Positions 1 through 11,178 of a DNA stretch of 64,000 nucleotides are shown in pieces. The notes beneath the pieces are model-generated. The model did no database searches, was not told the DNA's origin, and saw nothing but the letters and a program-made list of their open reading frames with translations. Position 1 is the first letter of the stretch, and each line of letters opens with the position of its first letter. The translations under genes and the position numbers were made by a program. The stretch lies in contig CACEVB010000001.1 in assembly GCA_902562875.1 (NCBI GenBank), positions 1 to 64,000 of the forward strand, written 5' to 3'. This stretch comes from an uncultured Pelagibacteraceae bacterium. GTDB taxonomy: Bacteria; Pseudomonadota; Alphaproteobacteria; Pelagibacterales; Pelagibacteraceae.

Positions 1-1680
1 GGTTTAAAAACAGCCTGCGTGTCAAAAGTTTTTCCAACTCGAAGCCACACATCTGCAGCTCAAGGAGGAATTTCAGCAGCATTAGGTAATATGGGTGAGG
101 ATGATTGGAGATGGCATATGTATGATACTGTCAAAGGAGCCGATTGGTTAGGGGACCAGGACTGCATAGAATATCTTTGCAAAGAAGCTCCAAAAGCTGT
201 CTTAGAGCTAGAACAGTATGGAGTGCCTTTTAGCAGAACAGAAGAGGGAAAAATTTATCAAAGACCTTTTGGTGGTATGACAAAAAATTATGGCAATGGA
301 ACAGTCCAAAGAACTTGCGCAGCAGCAGACCGTACTGGCCATGCAATATTACACACTTTGTATGGACAAGCTTTAAAACATAATACAGAATTTTTTATAG
401 AGTACTTTGCGTTAGATCTATTAATGAAAGATGGAGAATGCAAAGGTTTAATTGCGTGGAACTTAAACGATGGAACAATTCATAGATTTAGATCACACAT
501 AACTATTATAGCAACTGGTGGATATGGAAAGGTTTATTATTCGGCAACATCAGCTCATACTTGCACTGGGGATGGAAATGCTATGGTCTTAAGAGCAGGA
601 TTACCTTTACAAGATATGGAATTTGTTCAATTCCATCCAACTGGAATTTATGGTCATGGTACATTAATATCAGAGGGTGTTAGAGGCGAAGGAGGATACC
701 TAGTAAACTCTAAGGGAGAAAGATTTATGGAACGATATGCACCTAAGGCTAAAGATCTAGCCTCTAGAGATGTGGTTAGTAGATCTATAGCAGTAGAAAT
801 AAATGAAGGCAGAGGAGTTGGAAATGAGAAAGATCATGTGCATTTACATTTAGACCACTTAGATCCAAATGTTATAGAAGAAAGATTACCTGGTATATCA
901 GAATCATCAAGACTATTTGCAAATGTTGACGTAACCAAAGAACCAATACCAGTTGTTCCAACAGTTCATTATAATATGGGTGGTATTCCAACTAATTATA
1001 AAGCAGAAGTTTTAACTTTAAATGGTTCAACTAAAACTGTACCTGGACTTATGGCAATCGGAGAGGCCGCCTGTGTCTCTGTACATGGAGCAAATAGACT
1101 TGGTTCAAATTCCTTAATTGATCTTGTTGTTTTTGGAAGAGCAGCAGCTAAAAGAGCAGCGGAACTAGTTAAACCGGGCACACCACATGAAGAAATTTCC
1201 CAGTCTGAAACAGATAAATGTCTAGATAGATTTGATAAACTTAGAGACTCGAATGGAACAAATAGTACAGCAGAGCTAAGACTATCAATGCAAAAAACAA
1301 TGCAATCAAAATGTGCAGTATTTAGAACAGAGAAAACTTTAAAGGAAGGTGTTAATGAAATAAGAAAACCATATGATGGTATGGACGATTTATCCGTTAA
1401 GGATAAGTCATTAATATTTAATACTGATTTGGTTGAAACACTAGAATTTGATAACCTAATAAGACAAGCTATAACAACAATGGATTCTGCGTACCATAGA
1501 AAAGAAAGCAGAGGAGCCCATGCAAGAGAAGATTTTCCAAAAAGAAATGATGAAAAGTATATGCAACATACGCTGTCTTGGTGTAATGGTACAAAAACTA
1601 AAATTGATTATAGACCTGTTCATCGAGCAACTTTGACAAATGATGTTCAGTATTTTCCTCCACAAGAAAGAATTTATTAA
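1..1680 (+). CDS. sdhA: Succinate dehydrogenase flavoprotein subunit (5' end missing)
   Basis: Flavoprotein of complex II, oxidising succinate to fumarate on the cytoplasmic face of the inner membrane. The reading frame is open from base 1 (GLKTACVSK...), so the GTG at 19 in the ORF track is not the true start; the FAD-binding GxGxxG segment lies off the window. Visible hallmarks are the covalent-FAD segment [11 protein letters not shown], the substrate region [18 protein letters not shown] and HYNMGGIPT, and the C-terminal [10 protein letters not shown]. The stop overlaps the start of sdhB by one base (TAATG), so the two are translationally coupled. sdhC and sdhD presumably lie upstream, outside the window. 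Confidence 0.97.
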   Translation, partial: GLKTACVSKVFPTRSHTSAAQGGISAALGNMGEDDWRWHMYDTVKGADWLGDQDCIEYLCKEAPKAVLELEQYGVPFSRTEEGKIYQRPFGGMTKNYGNGTVQRTCAAADRTGHAILHTLYGQALKHNTEFFIEYFALDLLMKDGECKGLIAWNLNDGTIHRFRSHITIIATGGYGKVYYSATSAHTCTGDGNAMVLRAGLPLQDMEFVQFHPTGIYGHGTLISEGVRGEGGYLVNSKGERFMERYAPKAKDLASRDVVSRSIAVEINEGRGVGNEKDHVHLHLDHLDPNVIEERLPGISESSRLFANVDVTKEPIPVVPTVHYNMGGIPTNYKAEVLTLNGSTKTVPGLMAIGEAACVSVHGANRLGSNSLIDLVVFGRAAAKRAAELVKPGTPHEEISQSETDKCLDRFDKLRDSNGTNSTAELRLSMQKTMQSKCAVFRTEKTLKEGVNEIRKPYDGMDDLSVKDKSLIFNTDLVETLEFDNLIRQAITTMDSAYHRKESRGAHAREDFPKRNDEKYMQHTLSWCNGTKTKIDYRPVHRATLTNDVQYFPPQERIY

Positions 1681-2453
1681 TGGTTCAAATAAGTTTGCCA
1701 CAAAACTCAAAAGTTCAAAAGGGCAAATACTATAAAGATAAAACCGGCTCAAAAAACTTACGCAAAGTTAATATTTATAGATGGGATCCTTCAACTGGTG
1801 AAAATCCGAGAATAGATACTTATGAAGTCGACATGGACAATTGTCCATCAAAAGTATTAGATTTACTAAATAAAATCAAAAATGAAATAGATTCGTCAAT
1901 TGCTTATAGAAGATCATGTGCTCATGGTGTATGTGGATCTTGTGCTATGAATATGGATGGTAAAAATGGATTAGCTTGCACAAAACCTCACTCAGAAATA
2001 AAAGGTGACATAAATATCTATCCATTACCGCATCTAAAAGTACAAAAAGATTTAATAGGAGATTTGTCTACATTATATAAACAATATGCATCAGTAGAAC
2101 CTTGGTTAAAGAATTCAAATACCAAAAGAGAAAAAGAAAACTTCCAATCAAAAGAGGATAGAGCTAAGTTAGATGGGGTATATGAATGTATCATGTGTGC
2201 GTGTTGCTCAACCTCATGTCCAAGTTACTGGTGGAATGGTGATAAGTATTTAGGTCCAGCTGTTTTGCTACAAGCATACAGATGGATAATAGACTCAAGA
2301 GATGAGGAGAGAAAAGAAAGATTGAAGAAAGTTGCAGATGAATTGAAGTTATATAGGTGCCACACCATCATGAATTGCACAAATGCATGTCCTAAGGGAT
2401 TAAATCCTGCAAAAGCGATAGCATCTATAAAAAAAATGCTTGCAACAAGCTAA
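1680..2453 (+). CDS. sdhB: Succinate dehydrogenase iron-sulfur subunit
   Basis: Iron-sulfur subunit of complex II, carrying electrons from SdhA to quinone. The N-terminal ferredoxin domain has the [2Fe-2S] cysteines in [13 protein letters not shown] followed by LACT. The C-terminal half has the cysteine clusters [12 protein letters not shown] and [14 protein letters not shown] for the [4Fe-4S] and [3Fe-4S] centres. At 257 aa it has the usual length. The ATG overlaps the sdhA stop by one base. mmsA follows after 23 bases with no visible terminator, so it may be cotranscribed. Confidence 0.97.
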   Translation: MVQISLPQNSKVQKGKYYKDKTGSKNLRKVNIYRWDPSTGENPRIDTYEVDMDNCPSKVLDLLNKIKNEIDSSIAYRRSCAHGVCGSCAMNMDGKNGLACTKPHSEIKGDINIYPLPHLKVQKDLIGDLSTLYKQYASVEPWLKNSNTKREKENFQSKEDRAKLDGVYECIMCACCSTSCPSYWWNGDKYLGPAVLLQAYRWIIDSRDEERKERLKKVADELKLYRCHTIMNCTNACPKGLNPAKAIASIKKMLATS

Positions 2454-2476
2454 TTACTTAATTAAATAAATTCTTC

Positions 2477-3970
2477 ATGAATTTAATACAACACTTTGTA
2501 AATGGTAAGTCATACAAAGGAAATTCAAACAAAAAAAGCAAGGTATTTAATCCTGCAACAGGAGAACAGCAGTCTGAGGTTATTCTTGGTACAAAAGAGG
2601 ATTTAAATAAAACTGTAGAAATATCAAAAAAAGCTTTTGAAAGTTGGTCATTAAAACCTCCCCTGCATAGAGCAAGAGTTATGTTTAAGTTTAAAGAACT
2701 GATTGAAAAAAACTCTGACGAAATAATAAAGGTGATAGTTTCTGAGCACGGAAAAGTTTATGAAGATGCTAAGGGTTCGTTAACCAGGGGACTTGAGGTG
2801 GTAGAATTTGCATGCGGTATACCTCATGTTTTAAAAGGAGAATTTACAGAAAATGTAGGATCAGAAGTTGATAGTTGGTCAATAAGACAACCTTTAGGAG
2901 TTTGTGCAGGTATAACTCCGTTTAATTTTCCTGCAATGGTTCCGATGTGGATGTTTCCGATGGCAATTGCTTGCGGAAATTCATTTATATTAAAACCCTC
3001 AGAAAAAGATCCATCCTGCTCTTTTAAGCTTGCTGAACTTTTAAATGAAGCAGGTCTACCGGAAGGAGTTTTTAATGTTGTTAATGGTGACAAAGAGGTT
3101 GTAGATGCGATATTAACAAATAAAGATATTCAAGCTGTCAGTTTCGTCGGGTCAACACCAGTCGCTAAATATGTTTATGAGAACGCTGCCAAAAATGAAA
3201 AGCGAGTCCAAGCATTAGGTGGTGCTAAAAATCATTGTGTTGTAATGCCAGATTGTGACCTAGATCAAGCAGTAAATGGTTTAATGGGTGCAGCTTATGG
3301 CTCCGCAGGCGAAAGGTGTATGGCTCAATCAGTTGCTGTTGCAGTAGGAGAAGTTGGAGATAAATTAGTTGACAATCTTTCAAAAAAAGTTGAGGCATTA
3401 AAAGTTGGTTCTGGAATGGATAAAAATTCTGAAATGGGTCCCTTAATCACTAAAGAACATCTTGAAAAAGTCAAAGGATATGTAGACATAGGTGTAAAGG
3501 AGGGAGCAGATTTAATTGTTGATGGTAGAAATTTAAAACTTCAAGGTTATGAAAATGGTTTTTTTATGGGTGGTTGCTTGTTTGATAATGTTACAAAAGA
3601 TATGCAAATTTATAAAGAAGAAATTTTTGGTCCAGTACTATCTGTTATAAGAGCAAAAGATTTCACAGAAGCCTCTGAATTAGTAAATAATCACGAGTAT
3701 GGTAATGGTGTCAGTATTTTTACAAGAGATGGAGATGTTGCTAGAACTTTTTCAAGCAAGATCAAAGTTGGAATGGTTGGTATAAATATTCCAATACCAG
3801 TACCAATGGCCTTTCATAGTTTTGGGGGATGGAAAAGATCTCTTTTTGGCGATCAACATATTCACGGTCCTGAGGGTGTTAGATTTTATACAAAACTTAA
3901 AACTATAACCTCAAGATGGCCATCAGGCATTAGATCAAATCCTGAATTTACAATGCCTACAATGAAATAG
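2477..3970 (+). CDS. mmsA: CoA-acylating methylmalonate-semialdehyde dehydrogenase
   Basis: Aldehyde dehydrogenase superfamily member, 497 aa, the normal length for MmsA. The family oxidises methylmalonate semialdehyde to propionyl-CoA, and malonate semialdehyde to acetyl-CoA, in valine, beta-alanine and inositol breakdown. The catalytic cysteine is Cys281 in the AGERCMAQS context typical of MmsA rather than of ordinary aldehyde dehydrogenases; the [14 protein letters not shown] segment and the C-terminal [12 protein letters not shown] are also MmsA-like. It sits between sdhB and mdh, two bases from mdh, so it appears to be expressed with the TCA enzymes. The natural substrate is inferred from family only. 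Confidence 0.92.
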   Translation: MNLIQHFVNGKSYKGNSNKKSKVFNPATGEQQSEVILGTKEDLNKTVEISKKAFESWSLKPPLHRARVMFKFKELIEKNSDEIIKVIVSEHGKVYEDAKGSLTRGLEVVEFACGIPHVLKGEFTENVGSEVDSWSIRQPLGVCAGITPFNFPAMVPMWMFPMAIACGNSFILKPSEKDPSCSFKLAELLNEAGLPEGVFNVVNGDKEVVDAILTNKDIQAVSFVGSTPVAKYVYENAAKNEKRVQALGGAKNHCVVMPDCDLDQAVNGLMGAAYGSAGERCMAQSVAVAVGEVGDKLVDNLSKKVEALKVGSGMDKNSEMGPLITKEHLEKVKGYVDIGVKEGADLIVDGRNLKLQGYENGFFMGGCLFDNVTKDMQIYKEEIFGPVLSVIRAKDFTEASELVNNHEYGNGVSIFTRDGDVARTFSSKIKVGMVGINIPIPVPMAFHSFGGWKRSLFGDQHIHGPEGVRFYTKLKTITSRWPSGIRSNPEFTMPTMK

Positions 3971-3972
3971 AA

Positions 3973-4938
3973 ATGGGAAAAAAAATATCATTAATTGGAG
4001 CCGGTCAAATTGGAGGAACTCTTGCACATTTAATTGGAATTAAAGAAGTCGTGTCTGAAGTAGTTTTATTTGATGTTGTAGAAGGTATTGCAAAAGGCAA
4101 AGCTTTAGATATAGCTCAATCATCTTCAGTTGATGGATTTAATGTAAAATTTTCAGGCACTGATAATTATAAAGATATTAAAAATTCAGAAGTTATAATT
4201 ATAACAGCGGGAGTTCCGAGAAAACCAGGCATGAGTAGAGACGATTTATTAGGAATAAACCTGAAAATAATGAAACAAGTTGCTGAAGGAATAAAATTAA
4301 ACTGCCCAGATGCATTTGTTATTTGTATTACAAATCCTTTAGACGTAATGGTTATGGCTTTACAAAAATATTCCAATTTACCAAAAAATAAAGTTGTAGG
4401 AATGGCTGGAATTTTAGATTCTTCAAGATATAAATTGTTCTTATCAGAGGAATTAAATGTTCCAGTTAAACATATCGATGCATTAGTTATGGGAGGCCAT
4501 GGTGATACAATGGTACCTTTGCCAGGTTTTACTAAAATTAACGGAAAAAAGCTTTTAGATTTAGTTAATGAGGGAAAGATTTCTAAAGAAAAAATTGAAA
4601 AAATTAATCAAAGAACAAAGGATGGTGGAGCTGAAATAGTGAAATATCTTGAAAAAGGCTCAGCATACTATGCTCCTGCAGCCTCAGGAGTAGAAATGGC
4701 TATTAGTTATATTAATGATGAGAAAAAATTGTTACCCTGCGCTGTTTATATTGATGGTGAGTATGGGGTTAAAAATATTTATGCTGGTGTTCCAGTAATC
4801 ATTGGAAAAAATGGGGTTGAAAAAATCGAGGAAATAAACTTAAAAAATAATGAGAAAGATGAGTTTCAAAAATCAGTTGATGCTGTTAAAAAACTTTGGG
4901 AAGCAGCTATAAAAATTGACCCTGATTTAAATAATTAA
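3973..4938 (+). CDS. mdh: Malate dehydrogenase (NAD)
   Basis: Oxidises malate to oxaloacetate in the TCA cycle. It is the LDH-like type, with the Rossmann motif [10 protein letters not shown] at the N-terminus, the mobile-loop arginines in [14 protein letters not shown], and catalytic His176 in [12 protein letters not shown]. At 321 aa it has the usual alphaproteobacterial length. It starts two bases after mmsA stops and its TAA overlaps the sucC ATG by one base, which places it in one transcription unit with sucCD. Confidence 0.96.
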   Translation: MGKKISLIGAGQIGGTLAHLIGIKEVVSEVVLFDVVEGIAKGKALDIAQSSSVDGFNVKFSGTDNYKDIKNSEVIIITAGVPRKPGMSRDDLLGINLKIMKQVAEGIKLNCPDAFVICITNPLDVMVMALQKYSNLPKNKVVGMAGILDSSRYKLFLSEELNVPVKHIDALVMGGHGDTMVPLPGFTKINGKKLLDLVNEGKISKEKIEKINQRTKDGGAEIVKYLEKGSAYYAPAASGVEMAISYINDEKKLLPCAVYIDGEYGVKNIYAGVPVIIGKNGVEKIEEINLKNNEKDEFQKSVDAVKKLWEAAIKIDPDLNN

Positions 4939-6098
4939 TGAATATACATGAGCATCAAGCAAAAAAGCTTTTAAAAGAATTCGGAGCACCAGTTCCAAAT
5001 GGTGTTTACGGTTTTAGTGTAGATGAAATTTTACATAAATCGAAATCGCTTAAAACTGAGAAATTTGTATTAAAAGCCCAAATACATGCAGGAGGAAGAG
5101 GTAAAGCAGGAGGTATCACAATAGCAAATAGTATTGATGAGCTCAAACAGGCAGCAAATCAGCTTTTTGGAAAGACTTTAATCACTCATCAGACTGGACC
5201 AAAGGGAAAAAAAGTTGAGAGGTTATACGTTGAAGAGGTCTCAAATATTAATAAAGAATTCTACCTTTCATGTTTAGTAGATAGGAATAGTTCAAAGATT
5301 GCATTCATATCAAGCGTTCAAGGAGGAATGGATATCGAAGAGACAGCAATAAAAACACCAGAAAAAATAATTACTACTAAAGTTAATTTTGAGAAAGATA
5401 TATCAGAAATTGATTGTGAAAAAATAATTAAGGTCTTTAACTTAGAATATGATGCAAAAGAACAAGGAATAGAATTAATAAAGTGCATATATAAAATGTT
5501 TAGGGAAAAAGATGCGAGTCTAGTTGAGATAAATCCATTAATATTAACCAAAGAAAATAATATTGTATGTCTTGACGCGAAAGTAATATTGGATGATAAC
5601 GCAATATTTAGACATCCAGATCATTTGGATTTAAGAGATTTAAAAGAAGAGGAACCTACTGAAATAGAGGCAAGCAAGCATGGTCTGTCTTACATTAAAT
5701 TAGATGGCAATATAGGTTGTATGGTGAATGGTGCTGGTTTAGCTATGGCTACAATGGATATAATTAAATTATATGGGCAAACACCTGCAAATTTCTTAGA
5801 TGTAGGTGGTGGAGCTTCAAAAGAAAAAGTAGCTTCTGCATTAAAAATAATTTTGTCGGATAAAAATGTTAAAGGTATATTGATAAATATTTTCGGTGGT
5901 ATAATGAGATGTGATATTTTAGCCGCTGGAGTAGTTGATGCGGCAAAGGAAATTAAAATAGACTTACCAATTGTGGTAAGATTAGCAGGAACCAATGTTG
6001 ATGAGGGCAATAAAATATTAAAAGACTCGAAATTGAAAATAATTCCAGCCTCGGACTTATCAGACGCTGCAGAAAAAATTGTTAATGTAATTAAATAA
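4938..6098 (+). CDS. sucC: Succinyl-CoA synthetase beta subunit
   Basis: ATP-grasp subunit of succinyl-CoA synthetase, which makes ATP or GTP from succinyl-CoA. The N-terminus [20 protein letters not shown] is diagnostic, followed by the nucleotide-binding [14 protein letters not shown] and the C-terminal CoA-ligase domain with [11 protein letters not shown] and IFGGIMRCD. It is 386 aa, as expected. It overlaps both mdh and sucD by one base (TAATG), an arrangement that suggests reinitiation and keeps the two subunits in balance. Confidence 0.97.
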   Translation: MNIHEHQAKKLLKEFGAPVPNGVYGFSVDEILHKSKSLKTEKFVLKAQIHAGGRGKAGGITIANSIDELKQAANQLFGKTLITHQTGPKGKKVERLYVEEVSNINKEFYLSCLVDRNSSKIAFISSVQGGMDIEETAIKTPEKIITTKVNFEKDISEIDCEKIIKVFNLEYDAKEQGIELIKCIYKMFREKDASLVEINPLILTKENNIVCLDAKVILDDNAIFRHPDHLDLRDLKEEEPTEIEASKHGLSYIKLDGNIGCMVNGAGLAMATMDIIKLYGQTPANFLDVGGGASKEKVASALKIILSDKNVKGILINIFGGIMRCDILAAGVVDAAKEIKIDLPIVVRLAGTNVDEGNKILKDSKLKIIPASDLSDAAEKIVNVIK

Positions 6099-6973
6099 TG
6101 TCAATTTTAGTAAATAAAAATACAAAACTTATTTGCCAAGGTTTCACAGGATCTCATGGTACTTTTCATTCAGAACAAGCTCTAAAATATGGAACAAATT
6201 TAGTTGGTGGAGTCACGCCAAGAAAAGGTGGTCAAATACATCTTGGAAAACCAGTTTTTAATTCAGTTCAAGACGCTGTTAATGAAACTAATGCAAATGC
6301 ATCAATGATTTACGTTCCGGCAAAGTTTGCTGCAGATGCAATAATAGAAGCTATAAATGCATCAATAGAAATTATAGTTTGTATTACAGAGGGAATACCA
6401 GTTTTAGATATGTTAAGAGTAAAGCAGCATCTATTAAACTCAAATTCCAGATTAGTAGGCCCAAATTGCCCCGGAATAATCACTCCAGAGGAGTGTAAAA
6501 TTGGGATTATGCCTGGAAATATTCATAAAAAAGGTTCAGTAGGTATTGTATCTAGATCTGGGACTTTAACGTATGAGGCTGTGGATCAAACCTCTAAGAT
6601 AGGATTGGGTCAATCTACATGCATTGGTATTGGTGGAGATCCAGTTAATGGAACAAATTTTGTAGATTGTTTAGAGCTATTTTTAGAGGACCCTGACACA
6701 GAATCTATTGTAATGATCGGTGAAATAGGCGGTTCCTCTGAAGAGGAAGCATCAGAGTATATAAAAAAACATAAAATAAAAAAACCAATGGTTGGTTTTA
6801 TTGCTGGTATAACAGCACCACCTGGCAGAAGAATGGGACATGCAGGAGCAATTATTTCTGGTGGAAAAGGTGGGGCAGAAGAAAAAATTAAGACAATGGA
6901 ATGGGCAGGTATTTCTATGGCAAAATCTCCAGCAGACATAGGAAAAACTTTATTAAACAAATTGTCACTTTAA
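6098..6973 (+). CDS. sucD: Succinyl-CoA synthetase alpha subunit
   Basis: Carries the CoA-binding fold and the phosphorylated histidine of succinyl-CoA synthetase. The N-terminal [15 protein letters not shown] is the CoA-binding loop, [11 protein letters not shown] follows, and His248 in [12 protein letters not shown] is the phosphohistidine. Length is 291 aa, standard. A 32-base gap then separates it from sucA; that gap holds a TATAAT box, so sucAB-lpdA may also have a promoter of its own. Confidence 0.97.
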   Translation: MSILVNKNTKLICQGFTGSHGTFHSEQALKYGTNLVGGVTPRKGGQIHLGKPVFNSVQDAVNETNANASMIYVPAKFAADAIIEAINASIEIIVCITEGIPVLDMLRVKQHLLNSNSRLVGPNCPGIITPEECKIGIMPGNIHKKGSVGIVSRSGTLTYEAVDQTSKIGLGQSTCIGIGGDPVNGTNFVDCLELFLEDPDTESIVMIGEIGGSSEEEASEYIKKHKIKKPMVGFIAGITAPPGRRMGHAGAIISGGKGGAEEKIKTMEWAGISMAKSPADIGKTLLNKLSL

Positions 6974-6990
6974 ATATTTTTTTCTAACAC

Positions 6991-6996
6991 TATAAT
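6991..6996 (+). promoter_or_regulatory. Possible sucA promoter (-10 box)
   Basis: A perfect TATAAT lies 9 bases before the sucA ATG, in the only gap larger than a few bases in the sucCD-sucAB-lpdA stretch. The candidate -35 is poor (TTTAAA at 6969-6974, 16-base spacing). If used, the mRNA would start almost at the ATG and be nearly leaderless. In such AT-rich DNA a chance match is quite possible. Confidence 0.3.
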
Positions 6997-7005
6997 GTTT
7001 ACTAA

Positions 7006-9852
7006 ATGAGCGGTGAATATAATTTAAACATAAAAAATACATCTTTTTTATCTAAATCAAATAGCTCTTTTATAGAGCAAATGTACTTAAGATACATAGA
7101 TAAAGATCCCTCTCTACCTGAAAGCTGGAGATTATATTTTTTAGATTTAAATGAAGACTCTGCTTCGGTTTTAAAGGAAATAGAGGGACCATCATGGCAA
7201 AGAAAACAAATAAAAGATAATTTCAAAAACGAAGATTTAAAAAGTTTAGAACAGCAAAAGATAGATTCTATAAAAGCAATAGCATTAATTAGATCATATA
7301 GGATAAGAGGCCATTTAATTGCAAATCTCGATCCATTAGGAATGATGAAAAGAGAATATTTGCACGAGTTACATCCATCTGACCATGGTTTCAAAAAAGA
7401 TGACTATGAAAGAAAAATTTATTTAAGTTCATATCTAGATAGTACCTACTCTACAATAAAACAGATAATGTCTAAACTTCGTAAGGTTTACTGCTCAACT
7501 ATAGGTGCCGAATATATGCATATATCTGATCCTGAAGAAAAAATATGGTTCAGAGAGAGAATGGAAAAAAAAGAAAATCAAATTAATTTTACTAATAAAG
7601 GTAAAAAAGCAATTTTAAAAACAATTATAAAAGCAGAGAGCTTTGAAAAATATTTAGCAAAAAAATTTATTGGAACTAAAAGATTTGGACTTGACGGTGG
7701 AGAAGCGCTAATTCCAGCTTTAGAACAAATAATAAAAAGAGGCGGGCAACTTGGAGCAAAGGAAATTAAGATAGGTATGCCACATAGGGGTCGATTAAAT
7801 GTTTTAGCAAACGTTTTGCAGAAATCTTATAAAAAAATCTTTAATGAATTTGTTGGAGAATTAGATGCTAAAAGTGAAGAATCTGCAGGTGACGTTAAAT
7901 ATCATTTGGGAGCATCTTCAAATAGAGAATTTGATGGAAATTCAGTACATGTCAGTCTTACAGATAATCCATCACATTTAGAAGCTGTAAACCCAGTAGT
8001 CTTGGGACAAGTTAGAGCAAAACAATTTTTCCACAATGATAAAGAGAGAAAAGAGGTAATACCAATATTAATACATGGAGATGCAGCATTTGCGGGTCAA
8101 GGTGTTGTTGCAGAATGTTTTGCAATGTCTGGTCTGAAAGGTCATAACACCGGTGGAACAATTCATATAATAGTTAATAATCAAATTGGTTTTACCACAA
8201 GCCCCAGATTTGCTAGATCAAGTCCTTACCCATCTGATCTTGGTAAGATTGTTGAGGCTCCAATTTTACATTGTAATGGAGATGACCCAGAGGCAGTAGT
8301 GCATTGTGCAAAAATTGCAATTGAATTTAGACAGAGATTTAAAAAAGACGTAGTAGTTGATTTAATATGTTACAGAAGATTTGGTCACAACGAGGGAGAT
8401 GAGCCAACATTTACTCAACCATTGATGTATAAAAAAATTAAATCTCATCCAACAACATTAAATATTTATTCAAAAAAACTTATTAGTGAAAATTCTATAA
8501 CAGAAGAAGAATTTAAATCTGAAAAAAAAGAATTTAACGATCTATTAGAGAAACAATTCAAATCTGCAAAGGATCATCACCCAAAAATTGATTGGTTTGA
8601 GGGAACTTGGTCCAGATATAGACCTCAAAAGGGTAAAGATAAAATAGGTAATACCGGAGTTCAAAAAAAAGAATTAATCAAAATTTCAGAAAAAATACAT
8701 TCTTTAAATGAGAATTTGAATATTCATAGAACAATAAAGAGAATTTTTGAAACTAGACATAAATCGGTTTTGGAGGAAAAAAATATTGACTGGTCAACCG
8801 CAGAAGCATTGGCATTTGGAAGTCTGCTAAATGAGGGTTTTCCGGTTAGATTAGTTGGACAGGACTCTGGTAGAGGTACTTTTAGTCAACGGCATTCAGT
8901 TTTAAGAAATCAGGAAGATAATTCTAGATACATTCCACTAAACAATATCTCGAATAAACAAAAAAATTTTGAAATTGTTGATAGCTTTTTGTCAGAGTTA
9001 GCAGTTTTAGGTTTTGAATATGGATATAGTTTGGTTGAGCCAGAAACATTGACTATATGGGAAGCTCAGTTCGGAGATTTTGCAAATGGTGCCCAAGTTG
9101 TTATTGATCAATTCATTGCATCTGGTGAAAGAAAATGGAACAGAGCCTCTGGTTTAGTTATGTTATTGCCTCACGGATATGAAGGCCAAGGTCCGGAACA
9201 CTCTTCAGCAAGGCTCGAGAGATTTTTACAATTAAGTGGACAAGAAAACTTACAAGTTGTTAATTGCACGACCCCAGCAAATTATTTTCATGTTTTAAGA
9301 AGACAAATACATAGAGATTTCAGAAAACCATTAATAATAATGACCCCAAAATCGCTCCTTAGAAATAAACTGTGTATATCTAAACTGGAAGATTTTAGTA
9401 AAAATAAATCTTTTCATAGAGTGCTCAAGGATCATTCTTACCTTGATAATGATAATTTTATTAATTTAAAAAAAGACTCAGAAATAAAAAAAGTGATTAT
9501 TTGCTCAGGTAAAATTTATTTTGATCTTCTTAAGGCTAGGGAAAAAATAAAAAGGGACGACGTAGTTTTAATAAGAGTAGAGCAATTTTATCCTTTTCCG
9601 GTGAAGTCTTTAGTCAAAGAAATCAAAAACTATCGCAAAAATGCCAACTTTTTCTGGTGTCAGGAAGAACCAAAAAATATGGGGGCTTGGAGTTCAGTAA
9701 GAGATTATATACAATGGACTTTAGACTATATAGGAGCTAATAATAATAAGATTTCTTATATTGGAAGAGACTCAGCTGCATCACCTGCAACAGGGTATGC
9801 AAAGAGGCATATATCCCAACAAGAAGAAATTATTAGAAAAGTATTTGAATAA
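7006..9852 (+). CDS. sucA: 2-oxoglutarate dehydrogenase E1 component
   Basis: Thiamine-diphosphate-dependent decarboxylase of the 2-oxoglutarate dehydrogenase complex. The N-terminal FIEQMYLRYIDKDPSLPESW is the E1o-specific docking region. Further on are IGMPHRGRLNVLANV, HLGASSNREFDG, the ThDP/metal region IHGDAAFAGQGVVAE with VNNQIGFTT, and YRRFGHNEGDEP; the C-terminal half has GQDSGRGTFSQRH and LPHGYEGQGPEHSSARLERFLQL. At 948 aa it is full length. The stop codon abuts the sucB ATG, so E1 and E2 are coexpressed. Residues 1-40 also overlap a minus-strand shadow ORF, which I ignore. Confidence 0.97.
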   Translation: MSGEYNLNIKNTSFLSKSNSSFIEQMYLRYIDKDPSLPESWRLYFLDLNEDSASVLKEIEGPSWQRKQIKDNFKNEDLKSLEQQKIDSIKAIALIRSYRIRGHLIANLDPLGMMKREYLHELHPSDHGFKKDDYERKIYLSSYLDSTYSTIKQIMSKLRKVYCSTIGAEYMHISDPEEKIWFRERMEKKENQINFTNKGKKAILKTIIKAESFEKYLAKKFIGTKRFGLDGGEALIPALEQIIKRGGQLGAKEIKIGMPHRGRLNVLANVLQKSYKKIFNEFVGELDAKSEESAGDVKYHLGASSNREFDGNSVHVSLTDNPSHLEAVNPVVLGQVRAKQFFHNDKERKEVIPILIHGDAAFAGQGVVAECFAMSGLKGHNTGGTIHIIVNNQIGFTTSPRFARSSPYPSDLGKIVEAPILHCNGDDPEAVVHCAKIAIEFRQRFKKDVVVDLICYRRFGHNEGDEPTFTQPLMYKKIKSHPTTLNIYSKKLISENSITEEEFKSEKKEFNDLLEKQFKSAKDHHPKIDWFEGTWSRYRPQKGKDKIGNTGVQKKELIKISEKIHSLNENLNIHRTIKRIFETRHKSVLEEKNIDWSTAEALAFGSLLNEGFPVRLVGQDSGRGTFSQRHSVLRNQEDNSRYIPLNNISNKQKNFEIVDSFLSELAVLGFEYGYSLVEPETLTIWEAQFGDFANGAQVVIDQFIASGERKWNRASGLVMLLPHGYEGQGPEHSSARLERFLQLSGQENLQVVNCTTPANYFHVLRRQIHRDFRKPLIIMTPKSLLRNKLCISKLEDFSKNKSFHRVLKDHSYLDNDNFINLKKDSEIKKVIICSGKIYFDLLKAREKIKRDDVVLIRVEQFYPFPVKSLVKEIKNYRKNANFFWCQEEPKNMGAWSSVRDYIQWTLDYIGANNNKISYIGRDSAASPATGYAKRHISQQEEIIRKVFE

Positions 9853-11178
9853 ATGAGTGATGATATATTAGTACCAGTTCTTGGAGAAAGTGTAACTGAA
9901 GCTACAGTTGCACGTTGGTTAAAGAAAGAAGGTGAAGAGGTAACTGCAGATGAACCAGTTGTGGAACTGGAGACAGATAAAGTTAATCTCGAAGTGCCCT
10001 CTCCTGTGAGTGGTGTAATTTCAAAAATAAACTCTAAAGATGGAGAAAATGTAGAAGTCGGATCTATTTTAGGTGTTGTATCAAGTGGACAGGTTAAACA
10101 TAATGATAAGGAAAATATAAAAGATAAAATTCCACCCATAACAGAAAAAATAATCAGTGAAGCAGAAAAAACAATAAGTAAAAAATTAGAAAATGAAAAT
10201 ATAGATAAAATAATTGACGAAAATGATAGTCAAACAAGTAAAATATTTGATGAAGAGGTTAATAAAGAGGAACCATTAATTTTAAATAATGAAGTCTCAA
10301 ATGGTAAAGCAAACATCATTAATAGTAATCTTTCCCCGGCTGTTAGAAAAATAGTTACAGAAAAAAATCTTAAGCTTGAGGGGATAAAAGGATCGGGGAA
10401 ACACGGAACAATTTTAAAAGGTGACCTTTTAAATTTGATGAGTAAAAAACCTCAGCCAAATCAGAGAAAAACAAAATATGGGCCTGAAGAAAGAATCCAA
10501 ATGTCCAGATTGAGACAAACCATTGCTAAAAGGCTTAAGTCTGCTCAAGAGACAGCAGCAATGTTAACAACGTTTAATGAGATTGATATGTCTGAGGTAA
10601 TTAATTTTAGAAAAGAAAATCAAGATGATTTTAAGAGCAAATTTAACATTAAATTAGGATTTATGTCTTTTTTTGTAAAAGCATCGATAAAAAGTCTAAA
10701 ATTATATCCTACAATTAATGCAGAGGTTGAGAGAAACGATATAATTTATAAAAATTATTATAATATTAGTTTTGCTGTTGGAACCGAAAAGGGATTAGTC
10801 GTACCTGTATTAAAAAACGCTGATGAAATGTCATTTGCTGATATCGAAAAAAATATTAAAACTTTATCAGATAAAGCAAATAAAGGGAGTTTATCAATAG
10901 AAGATTTACAAGGTGGAACTTTTACAATAAGTAATGGAGGCGTTTATGGTTCAATGTTATCAACTCCTATAATCAACCCTCCTCAATCTGGAGTATTAGG
11001 GATGCATAATATTGTTGAAAGAGCAATAGTATTAAATGGTGAAATAAAAATTAGACCAGTAATGTATTTAGCATTATCTTACGATCATAGAATTATTGAT
11101 GGTAAAGAGGCAGTATCGTTTTTAAAAGAAATTAAGGAAAATTTAGAGGAACCCGAAAAATTATTTTTAGATAATTAA
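9853..11178 (+). CDS. sucB: 2-oxoglutarate dehydrogenase E2 (dihydrolipoyl succinyltransferase)
   Basis: Core of the 2-oxoglutarate dehydrogenase complex. Domain order is visible: one lipoyl domain (residues about 1-78) with lipoylated Lys43 in [11 protein letters not shown]; a long charged Lys/Glu/Asn linker (about 80-155); a peripheral-subunit-binding domain ([13 protein letters not shown]...GTILKGDLL); a second linker; and the acyltransferase domain ending with the catalytic [13 protein letters not shown]. It is 441 aa, slightly longer than E. coli SucB because of the linker. It is contiguous with sucA and lpdA on both sides with no bases between. Confidence 0.97.
   Translation: MSDDILVPVLGESVTEATVARWLKKEGEEVTADEPVVELETDKVNLEVPSPVSGVISKINSKDGENVEVGSILGVVSSGQVKHNDKENIKDKIPPITEKIISEAEKTISKKLENENIDKIIDENDSQTSKIFDEEVNKEEPLILNNEVSNGKANIINSNLSPAVRKIVTEKNLKLEGIKGSGKHGTILKGDLLNLMSKKPQPNQRKTKYGPEERIQMSRLRQTIAKRLKSAQETAAMLTTFNEIDMSEVINFRKENQDDFKSKFNIKLGFMSFFVKASIKSLKLYPTINAEVERNDIIYKNYYNISFAVGTEKGLVVPVLKNADEMSFADIEKNIKTLSDKANKGSLSIEDLQGGTFTISNGGVYGSMLSTPIINPPQSGVLGMHNIVERAIVLNGEIKIRPVMYLALSYDHRIIDGKEAVSFLKEIKENLEEPEKLFLDN

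Noticed and set aside
19-1680. GTG at 19 as the start of sdhA
   Set aside because: The frame is open from base 1 and the conserved SdhA sequence continues upstream; the gene is cut by the window edge.
6610-6960. 116-aa minus-strand ORF inside sucD
   Set aside because: Shadow of sucD; hydrophobic Ile/Pro-rich translation is what antisense of these codons gives.
7002-7394. 130-aa minus-strand ORF over the start of sucA
   Set aside because: It covers the conserved E1 N-terminus on the other strand and has no start signal or domain.
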